Part shown: positions 24,883 through 34,163 of the stretch, piece after piece
Layout of the letters: every line of letters begins with the position of its first letter
Numbering within the stretch: position 1 is the first letter of the stretch
From: Xanthobacter dioxanivorans
GTDB lineage: Bacteria; Pseudomonadota; Alphaproteobacteria; Rhizobiales; Xanthobacteraceae
Direction of reading: 5' to 3'
DNA length: 64,000 bases
Assembly (NCBI RefSeq): GCF_016807805.1
Contig: NZ_CP063362.1
Span: 3,638,501-3,702,500, forward strand
Translations under genes and position numbers: made by a program
The notes under the pieces: generated by a model
What the model saw: the letters and a program-made list of their open reading frames with translations, nothing else
Told to the model about the DNA's origin: nothing
The model's database searches: none

Positions 24883-25944
24883 TCACCCCGCCAGAACGTC
24901 CGTGTCCGGCGCGATTCCCTTGGAGGTGGGCGCGCCGTCGTCCAGGGGCGCGAGATAGTCCAGCACCATGGGCCGGAAGCGCGGCAGGCCCTTGTAGCTG
25001 GCGATGTCGGGGTGGAGGTCGCGCAGCACGCGATGCAGCCGGCGCCGCCATTTCGGCACCTTCGCGATGTCGGCGACGCTGGTGAGATAGCAGCGGATGC
25101 CGAACAGGATCGCTCCGGAGCGCGGCAGTCGGAACAGCGTCTGAAGTTCCACCCGCAGGTGCGCCTTCTCGGCCACGTTCTCCGGGGTGACGCTCGCCTT
25201 GTCCGGTCCCCACACGGGGTAATTCTCCGGCGAGGTGTCGAGGCGCGGATTGATGGTCATGGTCCAGTTCAGCCGCCGCACCGGCTGGCCGTACTGGAGG
25301 CGCAGCAGATACTTCAGCGCCCGGTCGAACACGCCCTTTTCGTGGGCCAGCGGCACCGGACCGTGCCATTCGTGGAAGCTCATGCCGATGTCGAATTCCA
25401 GCGACCAGTCGGCCTGGGTGGTCACCATCCCGCCGTCCACGTAGAGGTTGTCGTCCCGCTGGTCCTGCAGGGTGAAGTCGCCCTGCGCCTGCCGGGTGAT
25501 GTACTCGAAGGGCGGGCAGGGCAGGGTTTCCACCTTGCCGAAGGTGAAGCTCTGCTGGATGCCGAGCGGCCGGTTGACCCAGGTCCACAGGTCCCCGGCC
25601 TTGGCCAGGGAGAAGTGCTCGGGATAATCCGCCGCCATGCTCTCCATGATGAGCTCGAGGGTGTCCCACTCGGCGGCCATCATGTGCGGCAGAACCTGGC
25701 AGCGCTTGGGGTCCTCCTTCAGCACCCGCTCGCGCTCGCGGCACTCGGCGATGTAGTGCTCGTCGATGTCGAAGGTGGCACGGAAGGCGGCGGTCGGGCC
25801 GCCGCGCACGTGCGGCTCGATGTTCACCGAGTACATGTACTCGTCCTCGGGGAACGGGAACGGGAAGCGCAGGATGTCCTCCGGCGACTTCCTGTAGGTG
25901 AAGGTGTCGCGGAAGGTTTCGGCGGGCTTGAACTGAAGGGTCAT
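24883..25944 (-). CDS. DUF3445 haem-dependent oxidative N-demethylase (catalytic subunit)
   Basis: 353 residues across the full DUF3445 family length. Recognisable blocks include EHYIAECRERERVL, WTWVNRPLGIQQSFTFGKVE and LNWTMTINPRLDTSPENYPV. The family is the PAS-fold haem subunit of the oxidative N-demethylase described from Pseudomonas mendocina and of bacterial dimethylamine monooxygenase, which release a methyl group as formaldehyde. It is the last gene of a minus-strand series; the PDR/VanB reductase and DmmA-like protein just upstream are the expected electron-transfer and accessory partners. The actual amine substrate is not shown by sequence. Confidence 0.82.
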   Translation of the reverse strand: MTLQFKPAETFRDTFTYRKSPEDILRFPFPFPEDEYMYSVNIEPHVRGGPTAAFRATFDIDEHYIAECRERERVLKEDPKRCQVLPHMMAAEWDTLELIMESMAADYPEHFSLAKAGDLWTWVNRPLGIQQSFTFGKVETLPCPPFEYITRQAQGDFTLQDQRDDNLYVDGGMVTTQADWSLEFDIGMSFHEWHGPVPLAHEKGVFDRALKYLLRLQYGQPVRRLNWTMTINPRLDTSPENYPVWGPDKASVTPENVAEKAHLRVELQTLFRLPRSGAILFGIRCYLTSVADIAKVPKWRRRLHRVLRDLHPDIASYKGLPRFRPMVLDYLAPLDDGAPTSKGIAPDTDVLAG

Positions 25945-25961
25945 ATTCTTCCTCCCACGGG

Positions 25962-26918
25962 TCAGAGGTCGAGCACGAGGCGCGGCCCGCGGGCGCGGGA
26001 CACGCAGGTCATGATCAGCTTGCCGCTGGCCTTCTCCTCGGCCGAGAGGAAGTCGTCGCGATGGTCCGCCTCGCCCTCGATCACGGGCGTGGCGCACTCG
26101 CCGCAGGCGCCGCCCCGGCACAGGCAGGGCGCGGCGACGCCGGCCGCCTCGATGGCCTCCAGCAGGCTCTGGGTCTCGCCGACCTCCACCTCGATCCCCG
26201 ATTTCTTCAGGACGGCGCGGAAGGGCAGGCCGGAGACGTCGCCGCCGAAGCTCTCCTTGTGGATCTTGCCCTTCGGCCAGCCGAGCCCGGCGGCGGTGCC
26301 GGTCACCGCATCCATCAGGCTGTGCGGCCCGCAGACATAGAGGTGCGTGCCGAGCGGCTGGCGCGCCAGCAGCCCGGCGAGGTCGAAGGCGGCGCGGCCG
26401 CCTGAATGCACCCGGATCTCCTCGGCCGCCGCATAGGGGGCGAGGAGACGCTCGAACACCGGGGCTTCCTCGCCGGTGGCGAGCTGGTGCAGCTCGAATC
26501 GGGCGCCGCGCGCCTTCAGCTCCGGCAGGAAGGAGAGGAGCGGCGTGATGCCGATGCCGCCGCCGACCAGAAGGTGCTTCCTCGCCGTGGCGGCGAGGGA
26601 GAAGAGGCTGATGGGGTTCGCCATCTCCAGCACGTCGCCGGGGACGACGCTGCGATGGAGAAAGGACGAGCCGCCGCGGGACTGGGCCACGAGCCGCACG
26701 ATGATGTCGTAGCGGGTGCGCTCGGTGGGCGGCGTGACCAGGGAATAGGCATTTTTCATCACCCGCGCGCCGTCGCGCAGGGTGAGCATCACGTGGCCGC
26801 CCGCCGGCGGGGTGGGGAACTGGCCGCCGTGCGCCGGCTCGAACGAGAAGCGCTTGAGGCTCGGCGCGAGTTCCTCGATCTCGCGGACCCGCACATGCAG
26901 GGGTTCTCCGGCGGTCAT
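25962..26918 (-). CDS. PDR/VanB-family flavin/2Fe-2S oxidoreductase
   Basis: 318 residues. It has an N-terminal flavin-binding barrel (MKNAYSLVTPP), an NAD(P)-binding domain (LLVGGGIGITPLLSFLPEL, LYVCGPHSLMDAV) and a C-terminal plant-type ferredoxin domain with CRGGACGEC and the distant Cys in LIMTCVSRA. This is the phthalate dioxygenase reductase layout. It should pass electrons from NAD(P)H to the haem subunit encoded 17 bases downstream. The ATG overlaps the end of the DmmA-like gene (ATGA), so the three are probably co-translated. Confidence 0.87.
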   Translation of the reverse strand: MTAGEPLHVRVREIEELAPSLKRFSFEPAHGGQFPTPPAGGHVMLTLRDGARVMKNAYSLVTPPTERTRYDIIVRLVAQSRGGSSFLHRSVVPGDVLEMANPISLFSLAATARKHLLVGGGIGITPLLSFLPELKARGARFELHQLATGEEAPVFERLLAPYAAAEEIRVHSGGRAAFDLAGLLARQPLGTHLYVCGPHSLMDAVTGTAAGLGWPKGKIHKESFGGDVSGLPFRAVLKKSGIEVEVGETQSLLEAIEAAGVAAPCLCRGGACGECATPVIEGEADHRDDFLSAEEKASGKLIMTCVSRARGPRLVLDL

Positions 26919-27502
26919 CGATAGAGCTCCTCGGCCGCAGGCACCTCGCCCGGCACTTCGGCGTCGATCTGGACGCCCATGAAGGCGGCGAGCCGCCGCG
27001 AGAAATGATCGCGCACGAACAGCGCGGCGCCACATCCGGTGCAGGTGACGATGGAGGTGGTGACCTTCTCCATCACCTCCCGGCAGTGGACGCAGAAAAT
27101 GCGCCGGGCCTTGGGCCCCACATGGGCAAAGCCCATCTCCTGGCGGCTCAGGCCCGCCCTCTCGCCCATGCCATAGGCATCCCACAAGAAGGGCTCCGGG
27201 CCGACCGCATAGAAGCGCAGGCCCATGGTCTCGCGGGCGAGGCGCTCCTCCAGCGCCGAGAACAGATGCGGGGTGGAGCGGAAGGTGCGCACCGCGCCCG
27301 CCGCTTCCTCCATCATCGGCGCGCCCGGCACCGCGCTCCTGCGGGCCACCGTCCACACCTCGAAGGCGGAGGGGGTGACCCCCTCCGCCAGCGCCTCGGG
27401 CGGGACCTCGGCGCCGTCCACGACCATCAGATGATGCCGGCCCGCCGGGTCCGGCGCGATCGGCTGGTAGCTGGGACGGCTCTTGATGCCTTGATCGCTC
27501 AT
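26915..27502 (-). CDS. DmmA-like dimethylamine monooxygenase subunit
   Basis: 195 residues. An N-terminal alpha/beta region (HHLMVVDGAEV, MGLRFYAVGPEPFLWDAYG) is followed by a zinc-ribbon-like end with CVHC...CTGC separated by about 14 residues (ARRIFCVHCREVMEKVTTS), then SRRLAAFMGVQID. This matches the DmmA family found beside DUF3445 and PDR/VanB genes in methylated-amine degraders. Its exact function in the complex is unsettled. It is overlapped by the reductase gene downstream and lies 11 bases after the permease gene. Confidence 0.75.
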   Translation of the reverse strand: MSDQGIKSRPSYQPIAPDPAGRHHLMVVDGAEVPPEALAEGVTPSAFEVWTVARRSAVPGAPMMEEAAGAVRTFRSTPHLFSALEERLARETMGLRFYAVGPEPFLWDAYGMGERAGLSRQEMGFAHVGPKARRIFCVHCREVMEKVTTSIVTCTGCGAALFVRDHFSRRLAAFMGVQIDAEVPGEVPAAEELYR

Positions 27503-27513
27503 CTCGTCTCCGC

Positions 27514-29196
27514 TCAGTAGACCGCCAGCATGCGGGCCACGATGATCACCACCGCGCCGCCCGCAAGCGCGAGATAGGGCAGCATCCCCGCCTTCACGCC
27601 GGCGCCCGGCTCGGCCTTCAGGTGCATGTCCTCCATCATCGCCGCCGGGAACCGGCCCTTGTCCGTCACGTAGTGGCGGAACAGGAACACCGGGATGATG
27701 GCCGCCGAGACCACGAGGCCGGTGACCAGCGTGCCCGCGCCCCAGATGTCCGCCCCCATGCCGAGCAGGAACAGGTTCACGAAGGCAAGCACCGTGCCCA
27801 TGCCGATCAGCCAGGTGGGCGCCTTGAAGGGGCGTTCCCAGCCCGGCCGGTCGATGCGGTGCATCCAGGCGGCGTTGAGGTTGAGGAAGTTGAACAGGAT
27901 GTAGCAGACGTTGGAGATGGCGAGGATGAACACGTAGTCCGACATCATCAGCAGGATGAGGTTGAAGCCGAGGTCGGTCCACATGGCCTTGGTGGGCGCG
28001 CCGTTCTCGTTCACGTGGCTGAGGTACTTGGGCAGCCAGCCGTCCACCGACGCCTGGTAGAGCGTGCGCGAGGAACCGGCCATGGAGGTGATGATGGCGA
28101 GCATGAGCGCCAGGATCAGCATCACCACGATCACGTTGTGGACGATGGGGCCGCCCTTGATCATGTCGGCCATGGCGCTGGCGACGCCCATGCCGGAATA
28201 GATGTCGGCGGAGAGGATGCCGTCATACACCGCCGGCGTGGTCACCGTCCCGGAGGCATCCACCACCGCCGGTGTCACCAGCTGGCCGAGGCCGAGCACG
28301 CCCTGGAACGAGATGGGCACGATGGTGAACACGAAGATGCACAAAAGGCCGGAATACAGGATCGCCTTGAAGGTGTCGGTCTTCGGGTCCTTGAACTCGC
28401 GCGTGTAGCAGACCGCGGTCTCGAAGCCGTAGGTGGACCAGGCGGCGATGAACAGGCCGCCGGCCATGAGAGTGATGCCGGCCATGTTCCAGGAACCGGC
28501 GATCACCTTGCCCGCCTCGTCCTTGGCCAGCGGCGCGAACGGGCCGAGATTGGCCGCGAGCACGTCGCCGGTGACCAGCGGCACGAGGCCGATGAGCACC
28601 AGCGGCAGCAGCGCCACCACGCCCAGGATCACCTGCACCTTGGCGGTCTGGCTGATGCCGCGATGCTGGATGGCGAAGGCCACCAGCAGCAGGGCCGCGC
28701 CGAGGAAGAAGGTTGCGTTCAGGCGCAGCGCGAGGCCGGTCTTGAGCCAGCCGAGGTCCACCAGCGTGAGCTGCCAGGTGTTGATGGCGGCATCCGCCGG
28801 AAACAGGATGGACAGCACGTAGCCCGCCGCGAGCCCCGAGCCGATGGACAAGACCGGCGACCAGGCCAGCCAGTTGCACCACACGGAGAAGGGCGCGAGC
28901 AGCTTGCCGTAGCGCACCCAGGCGATGGCGCCGTACACCGAGGCGCCGCCCGACTTGTGCGGGAACAGGCCGGCGATCTCCGCATAGGAGAAGGCCTGGA
29001 TGAAGCCGAAGATGATGGACACGATCCACACGAACCAGGCCGGCGCGCCCACCGTGGCGCCGATGGCGCCGATGGAGAAGAGCACGAGCGCGGGCACGCC
29101 GCTCGCGATCCAGAACGCGCCGGTCCAGCTGATCTTGCGTTGAAGCGTGCCGGCCTCGGGCGCGGCGACAGCCTCGGTGGTTGCTGCGATGCTCAT
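27514..29196 (-). CDS. APC-family amino acid/amine permease
   Basis: 560 residues with about 12-13 membrane helices. Family features include IGAIGATVGAPAWFVW early on, GLFPHKSGGASVYGAIAWV, and MAGSSRTLYQASVDGWLPKY in the late loop. The Leu/Val-rich extension between helices 9 and 10 and the long C-terminal segment make it longer than typical 450-residue APC members. The ATG at 29196 has GAGGGG upstream. Co-direction with the N-demethylase genes suggests uptake of the amine or amino compound degraded by them; specificity is unknown. Confidence 0.82.
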   Translation of the reverse strand: MSIAATTEAVAAPEAGTLQRKISWTGAFWIASGVPALVLFSIGAIGATVGAPAWFVWIVSIIFGFIQAFSYAEIAGLFPHKSGGASVYGAIAWVRYGKLLAPFSVWCNWLAWSPVLSIGSGLAAGYVLSILFPADAAINTWQLTLVDLGWLKTGLALRLNATFFLGAALLLVAFAIQHRGISQTAKVQVILGVVALLPLVLIGLVPLVTGDVLAANLGPFAPLAKDEAGKVIAGSWNMAGITLMAGGLFIAAWSTYGFETAVCYTREFKDPKTDTFKAILYSGLLCIFVFTIVPISFQGVLGLGQLVTPAVVDASGTVTTPAVYDGILSADIYSGMGVASAMADMIKGGPIVHNVIVVMLILALMLAIITSMAGSSRTLYQASVDGWLPKYLSHVNENGAPTKAMWTDLGFNLILLMMSDYVFILAISNVCYILFNFLNLNAAWMHRIDRPGWERPFKAPTWLIGMGTVLAFVNLFLLGMGADIWGAGTLVTGLVVSAAIIPVFLFRHYVTDKGRFPAAMMEDMHLKAEPGAGVKAGMLPYLALAGGAVVIIVARMLAVY

Positions 29197-29264
29197 GGTT
29201 TTCCCCTCGATTATGGCGGGGAGTTTCTCCACACGAAAATTTATTGTCAATGAAGATATACATG

Positions 29265-29277
29265 TGCCGTAACGGCA
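29265..29277. promoter_or_regulatory. Palindrome upstream of the permease gene (candidate operator)
   Basis: The 13-base sequence tgccgtaacggca is a perfect inverted repeat with a 3-base centre. It lies in an AT-rich gap, 69 bases before the permease start, with two caattg hexamers at 29310 and 29321. The gap (29197-29433) is unusually AT-rich for the window and probably contains the permease promoter. Operator function is inferred from symmetry only. Confidence 0.35.
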
Positions 29278-29433
29278 TTTCGAGATGAATTTTTAGACGA
29301 TACTCTGCACAATTGTTGTTCAATTGAATTTCATGCAAACAAGATCGGCGCCAGGCGAGATGTCGCCTAGCGTTTGCTGGGCCAATGCCTTGACTTTACC
29401 GTTTCGGATCGCCGCCGCGCGCGAGCTCTACCG

Positions 29434-31736
29434 TCAGGCACGCACCCGCGTCTTCTGCGGATCGAAATGGGGAAGGGCACGATTTCCGCGGCGATGCGCT
29501 TTCTTTGCCCATCCAGCTTGCCGACCTCCACCTGGGTGCCGATCGCCGCGTGGGCCACGTCGATGCGGGCCAGCGCAATCTGTGCCCTCAGGATGGGCGA
29601 ATGGGTGGCCGAGGTGACGACGCCCACCTGCGCCCGGCCCATATGGATCGGATCGCCATGGCCCACGGCGTCGTTGTCCTTCACCTTCAGGCCCACGAGC
29701 GTCTTCGCCGGATTGGCCTTGCGCCGGGCGAGCGCCGCCTTCCCCACGAAATCCTCCGCCTTCTCCGCAACCGTGAAGCCGATGCCGGCCTCGTACGGGT
29801 CGGTCTGGTCGCAGAAGTCGTAGCCGGCGAAGACCAGCCCGGCCTCGATGCGCAGCATGTCGAGGGCGGACAGGCCGAGCGGCTTCATGCCCCTGGGCGC
29901 GCCCGCCGCCCACACGGCGTCGAACGTGGCGCCGGCATCCTTGGGATGGCACCAGATCTCGTAGCCGAGTTCCCCCGTATAGCCGGTGCGCGAGACCACG
30001 ACCGCCGGCCCCATGGGGCCGCCGAGGCGCGCCACCGCGAAGCGGAACCATTTCAGCTCGGCGATGGAGGGCTGCGTCGGCCCGGTCCAGATCACCTGCG
30101 CGAGGATCTCCCGCGACAGCGGCCCCTGCACGGCGATGTTGTGCAACTGGTCCGTGGACGAGCGGACAAAGGCCTTCAGGCCCCATTCGTGCGCCTTGCC
30201 GCGCAGCCAGGCGCCGGTGAACTCCTCGCCGCACACCACCCGGAAGTTGGCGGGGGCGAGCCGGAAGATGGTGGCGTCGTCGAGCATGCCCCCATGCTCA
30301 TAGGTCAGCGCCGTGTAGACCACCTGGCCCACCGCCAGCTTGCGCATGTCCCGCGTCACCGTGCGCTGGAGGAGGAGCTCCGCATCCGGCCCGGTCACCT
30401 CGAACTTGCGCAGCGGCGACAGGTCCATGATCGCCGCCTTCTCGCGGCAGGCCCAGTATTCGGCGATGGGCCCCTCGCCGGTGAAGCAGGTGGGCAGCCA
30501 GAAGCCGCGATACTCGACGAAATTGCGGGTCAGCTGCGACAGGCGCGGCTGGAAGGCGCTCTCGCGCGTCAGGCGCGGCTCGGCGTCGGCACTCATGCGG
30601 AACGCGATCCCCTTGGAGAAGGCCTCGGCGGCGTCGTAGACCCGCACGTGGATGTCGGTGGGCTCCCAGCCGTTGGCCGGATCGATGTCGTCGGCGCAGG
30701 ACGAGGTGGCGCAGACGAGGTCGGTCAGCGCCTTCAAAAGCACGTAGTCGCCGGGCCGCGACCACGGCTCGTCCATGGTGATCGCGTTGGTGTGGTCCAC
30801 GGCGGTATTGTAGAAGAAGTTGATGGCCGGCCAGCCGGCCCGCGTGCGGATACCGTAAGGCTCCAGCACGGCGTTGAAATTGTCCGAGCAGTTGGCGTGG
30901 CCCGGATAGCCTATGTCCTCGTAATATTTGGCCGAGCAGGCGAGGGCGAAGGTGTCGTGCCGGCCCACCGTGTCGCGGATCACCTCCACCAGCGGGACCT
31001 GCCGCTCGTCGTAATATTTCGAGTGCAGTCCCGGCCCCGGATAGGCGGCGCCCATGAGCGTGCGGGTGGTGGTGGCATCGAGGCCGAATTCTTCGCCTTT
31101 TTCCAGCGCCACGGCGTCGAAGGCGAGGAAGTCCGAGCACTGGCGGCCGTCCACGTCGATGATCTGGATATAGTCGCCGGCCTTCACGCGAAAGGCGCGG
31201 GCCTGCGCGGCCGGCACCCGCAAATCGAGCTTGGTCTCCGCCAGAGGCGGGGGGAGGGGGCGTTCGTTCCCGCTGGCCCGGGTGACGGTGACCACGAGGT
31301 CGGTGGGCGCATCCTGCGCATCCGGGGCCATGGGCGCACCGGGCGCGGCGATGACGGCCAGCACGTCCTGCGCCGCCACCAGGCTCACCTCGGTTCCCGC
31401 CGGCTGATCCCCAGGCAGAACCTTCGCGCCGGGAGCATCCTCGCACCCGACGCCGCGCGCCGGCAGGAGGCGCGCCACCTCGGCGGCCGCCTCGCCTCCC
31501 AGCTTCAGACTTTCCGCAAGGCTGCCCGCCGCCGCACCTTGCAGCCCAAGCGCCTCCGCCGGGTCGGCTCCGACCGCGAACACGAGCGCCGGCTGCAGCC
31601 CTTCCGGGTCGAGGATGGTGATGCCATCCCCGGCTCCGAGCCGGATCGCTGCACAGCTGCCGCCCCGCACCACCACCCGCTCGCGCGGGACAAGGGGGCT
31701 GCGGGAGGAGCCGGGCGGCAGGAGGGAAAAGTCCAT
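29434..31736 (-). CDS. DUF1989-GcvT fusion (THF-type aminomethyltransferase), C-terminus frameshifted
   Basis: About 767 residues if corrected. Residues ~1-165 are a divergent DUF1989-like half; ~170-370 are a DUF1989 domain (VKAGDYIQIIDVDGRQCSDF, GHANCSDNFN); ~400-760 are a GcvT-fold folate-binding domain (SPLRKFEVTGPDAELLLQRT, GLSALDMLRIEAGLVFAGYD). Near the end the frame runs into Arg-rich nonsense to 29367. Adding one base in the GGGG run at 29469-29472 restores the family ending PFPHFDPQKTRVRA and a stop at 29434. GcvT enzymes move C1 groups onto tetrahydrofolate. The ATG directly abuts the stop of the flavin reductase gene. Confidence 0.78.
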
Positions 31737-32249
31737 TCAGCCCTCTTCCATCGGGGTCGCGAGCAGCCGGTAGCTGCCACGGTAATAGAGCAGCGGGTCG
31801 CCGTTGCCTTCGGCATGCAGGTGCACCACGCGCCCGACAAAGATCACATGGTCGCCGCCGTCATAATGGGCGTAGGGCACGCACTCGAAGACCGCATGGG
31901 CAGGCACGAGGCGCGGGGCGCCGGACGGGCCGATCTCCCAATGCGTGCCGGAGAACTTGTCCTCGCCGGGACGGGCGAAGCGGTTGGAAATCTCCTGCTG
32001 GTGCCCGAGCAGGATGTTGACCGAATAGGCCTTCGCCTTTTCCAGGCGCTTCAGGGAATGCAGCGAACGGGCCATGCAGAACAGGACGAGGGGCGGATCG
32101 AGCGAGACGGAGGAAAATGAATTCACCGTCACGCCGATGGGGCCGTCCTCGTCCCGCGCCATCACCACGGCAATGCCGGTGGCAAAACGGCCAAGCGCAC
32201 TGCGCAATTCGCGCGGATCGAAACGGGCGTCGATATCGATGGTGGTCAT
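31737..32249 (-). CDS. Flavin reductase domain protein (FMN reductase of a two-component oxygenase)
   Basis: 170 residues: LRSALGRFATGIAVVMARDE, then GVTVNSFSSVSLDPPLVLFC, the split-barrel flavin reductase signature, and GGDHVIFVGRVVHLHAEG near the end. Such proteins supply reduced FMN or FAD to a partner monooxygenase. The ACAD-fold protein encoded 128 bases upstream is the obvious partner. An in-frame start at 32279 would add 10 residues; 32249 gives the conventional N-terminus, but both ribosome sites are weak. Confidence 0.82.
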   Translation of the reverse strand: MTTIDIDARFDPRELRSALGRFATGIAVVMARDEDGPIGVTVNSFSSVSLDPPLVLFCMARSLHSLKRLEKAKAYSVNILLGHQQEISNRFARPGEDKFSGTHWEIGPSGAPRLVPAHAVFECVPYAHYDGGDHVIFVGRVVHLHAEGNGDPLLYYRGSYRLLATPMEEG

Positions 32250-32315
32250 GGAAAGAAACTCGCTGAAAAGATGGTCCACGACCCGGACTATAATCCGTCC
32301 CGCCGGTGAGCGCCT

Positions 32316-32345
32316 TAATCACAAATGCCCACCGGCATTAGATTA
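32316..32345. promoter_or_regulatory. Extended palindrome upstream of the flavin reductase gene
   Basis: Nested inverted repeats: outer arms taatc (32316-32320) and gatta (32341-32345), inner arms aatgcc (32324-32329) and ggcatt (32334-32339) around cacc. There is no T-tract on either strand, so an operator is more likely than a terminator. The inner TGCC...GGCA half-sites resemble the palindrome at 29265 before the permease. Inference from symmetry only. Confidence 0.35.
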
Positions 32346-32377
32346 TGTGATGGTCGGGATCAGCCGGCGCGCCGGCC

Positions 32378-33781
32378 TCAGGCCACCTTGGCCGGCTTGA
32401 TCTCCGCCAGCAGCTTTTCGGCGAGGGCGCGCTTCTCCTCGTCGTCCATCTTCTTGATCTCGTTGTTCAGCACCCGCTCGTTGATGGACTTGTTCCAGTA
32501 GTCCAGCGAGCCGAAGCCGAGCAGCGAGGCCTTGCCCACGAACTGGCGCAGCACCTCGTTGGTGGGGCCCATCACCCATCCGGCCTTGCCGTCGCGCAGG
32601 TAGCGCTCGATCTGCAGGGCGGGGCGGAAGCCGGTGCCGCCGGTGGCGTGGAGCATCTTGTCCACCACATGGGCGACGTTCTTCGCCGCCTCGAACTTCA
32701 CCTGCCACAGCCAGTGCAGCAAGGCGGAGCGGGGCAGGGCGTCCACGTCCTTGTGGATGGACCAGTCGCAATTGTTGGTGACGGAATCCAGCGCCTGCGC
32801 CATCTGGAAGTCGAAGGCACGGCAGGAATTGGTATCCATGATCGCCTCGCCCACATAGTCCTGGATGGTGGGGTAGTCGGCGACGCGCATGCCCACGTCA
32901 TTGTGGGTCTTCCTGGTGGTGTGGCGCTTGGCGATGTCGATGACCGCGAGCGAGATGCCGTTCCAGCAGGCCGACGAGCAGGTGAGGAAGAACGGGTCCA
33001 CCACCTCGTCGTTGGATTTCGCCCCGTCGCCGATGGGGCCGACGAGGGCGTCCTTCGGCAGGATGGCGTTCTCCACCATGATCGGGCCGGACTGGTTGCC
33101 GCGCAGGCCGAGGCCGTCCCACTCGGAGGGATTGGCCTTCACCTCGTCCTTGGTGACGAGGAAGCAGGAGAGGTCCGAATAGTCGCCGGCAAATCCGGGG
33201 CTGGTGGTCTGCACGATGTACCAGTCGGCGAAACCGCCGGAAGTGGTCCAGGACGCCTTCTTGGTCACTTTCCAGCCGTCGCCGTGGGCCTCGGCCTTGG
33301 ACGAGATCGGATACCAGAAGTGCGAGCCGGTCTCCGGGTCCGAATAGGACAGGGTGCCGATGAGCACGTCCCTGTCGAGGCGCTTCAGGATGTCGGTGAG
33401 GATGGGGTTGTCGTGGTGCCGCAGCAGCGCGGCAGCGGTGGCGCCGAGGTGCATGGTGTAGCACATGGCGGTGGAGGGGCAGCCGTAGCGGGCGATGGTC
33501 TCCACCACCATGGCGGCGCACACGTGGTTCTCGCCGAGGCCGCCGAGTTCCTTCGGCACGTTGAGCGACAGCAGGCCGAGCGTGGCGAGCGCCTCGAAAT
33601 TCTTGCGGGGATAGATGTAGCTGGCGTCGCTCTCCACCGCATTGGCGCGCAGGGTGGATTCGCACAGGGCGATGAGCTTGCTTTGAAGCGCCTTCTGGGC
33701 GGGCGACAGCAGCCATTGGGGATCCCACTCGAAGCCGAGACCCCAGAACTCTTCCTTGCCCCACATCTTCACATCGGCCAT
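32378..33781 (-). CDS. Acyl-CoA dehydrogenase-fold flavoprotein, possible monooxygenase
   Basis: 467 residues with ACAD N-terminal, middle and C-terminal domains (LGLLSLNVPKELGGLGENHV, TSGGFADWYIVQTTSPG, LHATGGTGFRPALQIERYLR). At the usual Y-E-G-T catalytic position the sequence reads WVMGPTNEV, so the common catalytic Glu is Met. Together with the flavin reductase gene downstream, this resembles ACAD-fold two-component monooxygenases of the DszC type rather than a CoA dehydrogenase. The ATG at 33781 has GGAG upstream. It is the first gene of the minus-strand series. Substrate unknown; a Glu elsewhere, as in isovaleryl-CoA dehydrogenase, is not excluded. Confidence 0.78.
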   Translation of the reverse strand: MADVKMWGKEEFWGLGFEWDPQWLLSPAQKALQSKLIALCESTLRANAVESDASYIYPRKNFEALATLGLLSLNVPKELGGLGENHVCAAMVVETIARYGCPSTAMCYTMHLGATAAALLRHHDNPILTDILKRLDRDVLIGTLSYSDPETGSHFWYPISSKAEAHGDGWKVTKKASWTTSGGFADWYIVQTTSPGFAGDYSDLSCFLVTKDEVKANPSEWDGLGLRGNQSGPIMVENAILPKDALVGPIGDGAKSNDEVVDPFFLTCSSACWNGISLAVIDIAKRHTTRKTHNDVGMRVADYPTIQDYVGEAIMDTNSCRAFDFQMAQALDSVTNNCDWSIHKDVDALPRSALLHWLWQVKFEAAKNVAHVVDKMLHATGGTGFRPALQIERYLRDGKAGWVMGPTNEVLRQFVGKASLLGFGSLDYWNKSINERVLNNEIKKMDDEEKRALAEKLLAEIKPAKVA

Positions 33782-34163
33782 GACTTCAAGCTCCGCCTGG
33801 GCCGGGGCCCCGACCGGCCCGTCCCGCAGTTGCGATCTCGCTGGGTGGCGACCTGTTCCCCTCAGTGAACTTTTTTGACGCCGTAGAAACACTTTGCCAA
33901 TGGCTGCGCCGTGTGCAAGCCCATTGATTGAGCGGAGGCGGAGGCGATATCGATCTGAAAATGATCAGACGCTGACGCTGCAAGGGTTGTGGCCGCCTAA
34001 TTCCGCGCCAGTCGGCGTGCGGTATTTCTTCTAAGGAAAAGTAATTGACAGTGAAGTGCGGCGCCGATCAGGATGTGCCCGTCGCGGCAGGATCGGCAGG
34101 CACCGCCTTGCCTCCGCCGCCTCTCATTTCAAGACAGGCCGAGAGCCGCAGAGAGGGGACAGG
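33782..34163. promoter_or_regulatory. Divergent promoter region of the catabolic locus
   Basis: These 382 bases separate the ACAD-like gene (minus) from the GcvT gene (plus) and contain no convincing gene. The centre is relatively AT-rich. A TTGACA at 34045-34050 is a candidate -35 for the plus-strand gene, but no good -10 follows at 17 bases. It is the likely control region for both transcripts. No regulator gene lies in the locus. Confidence 0.4.

Noticed and set aside
34045..34080. A confident sigma-70 promoter for the GcvT gene
   Set aside because: TTGACA is present but no acceptable -10 lies at 16-18 bases, so it is mentioned only as a possibility.
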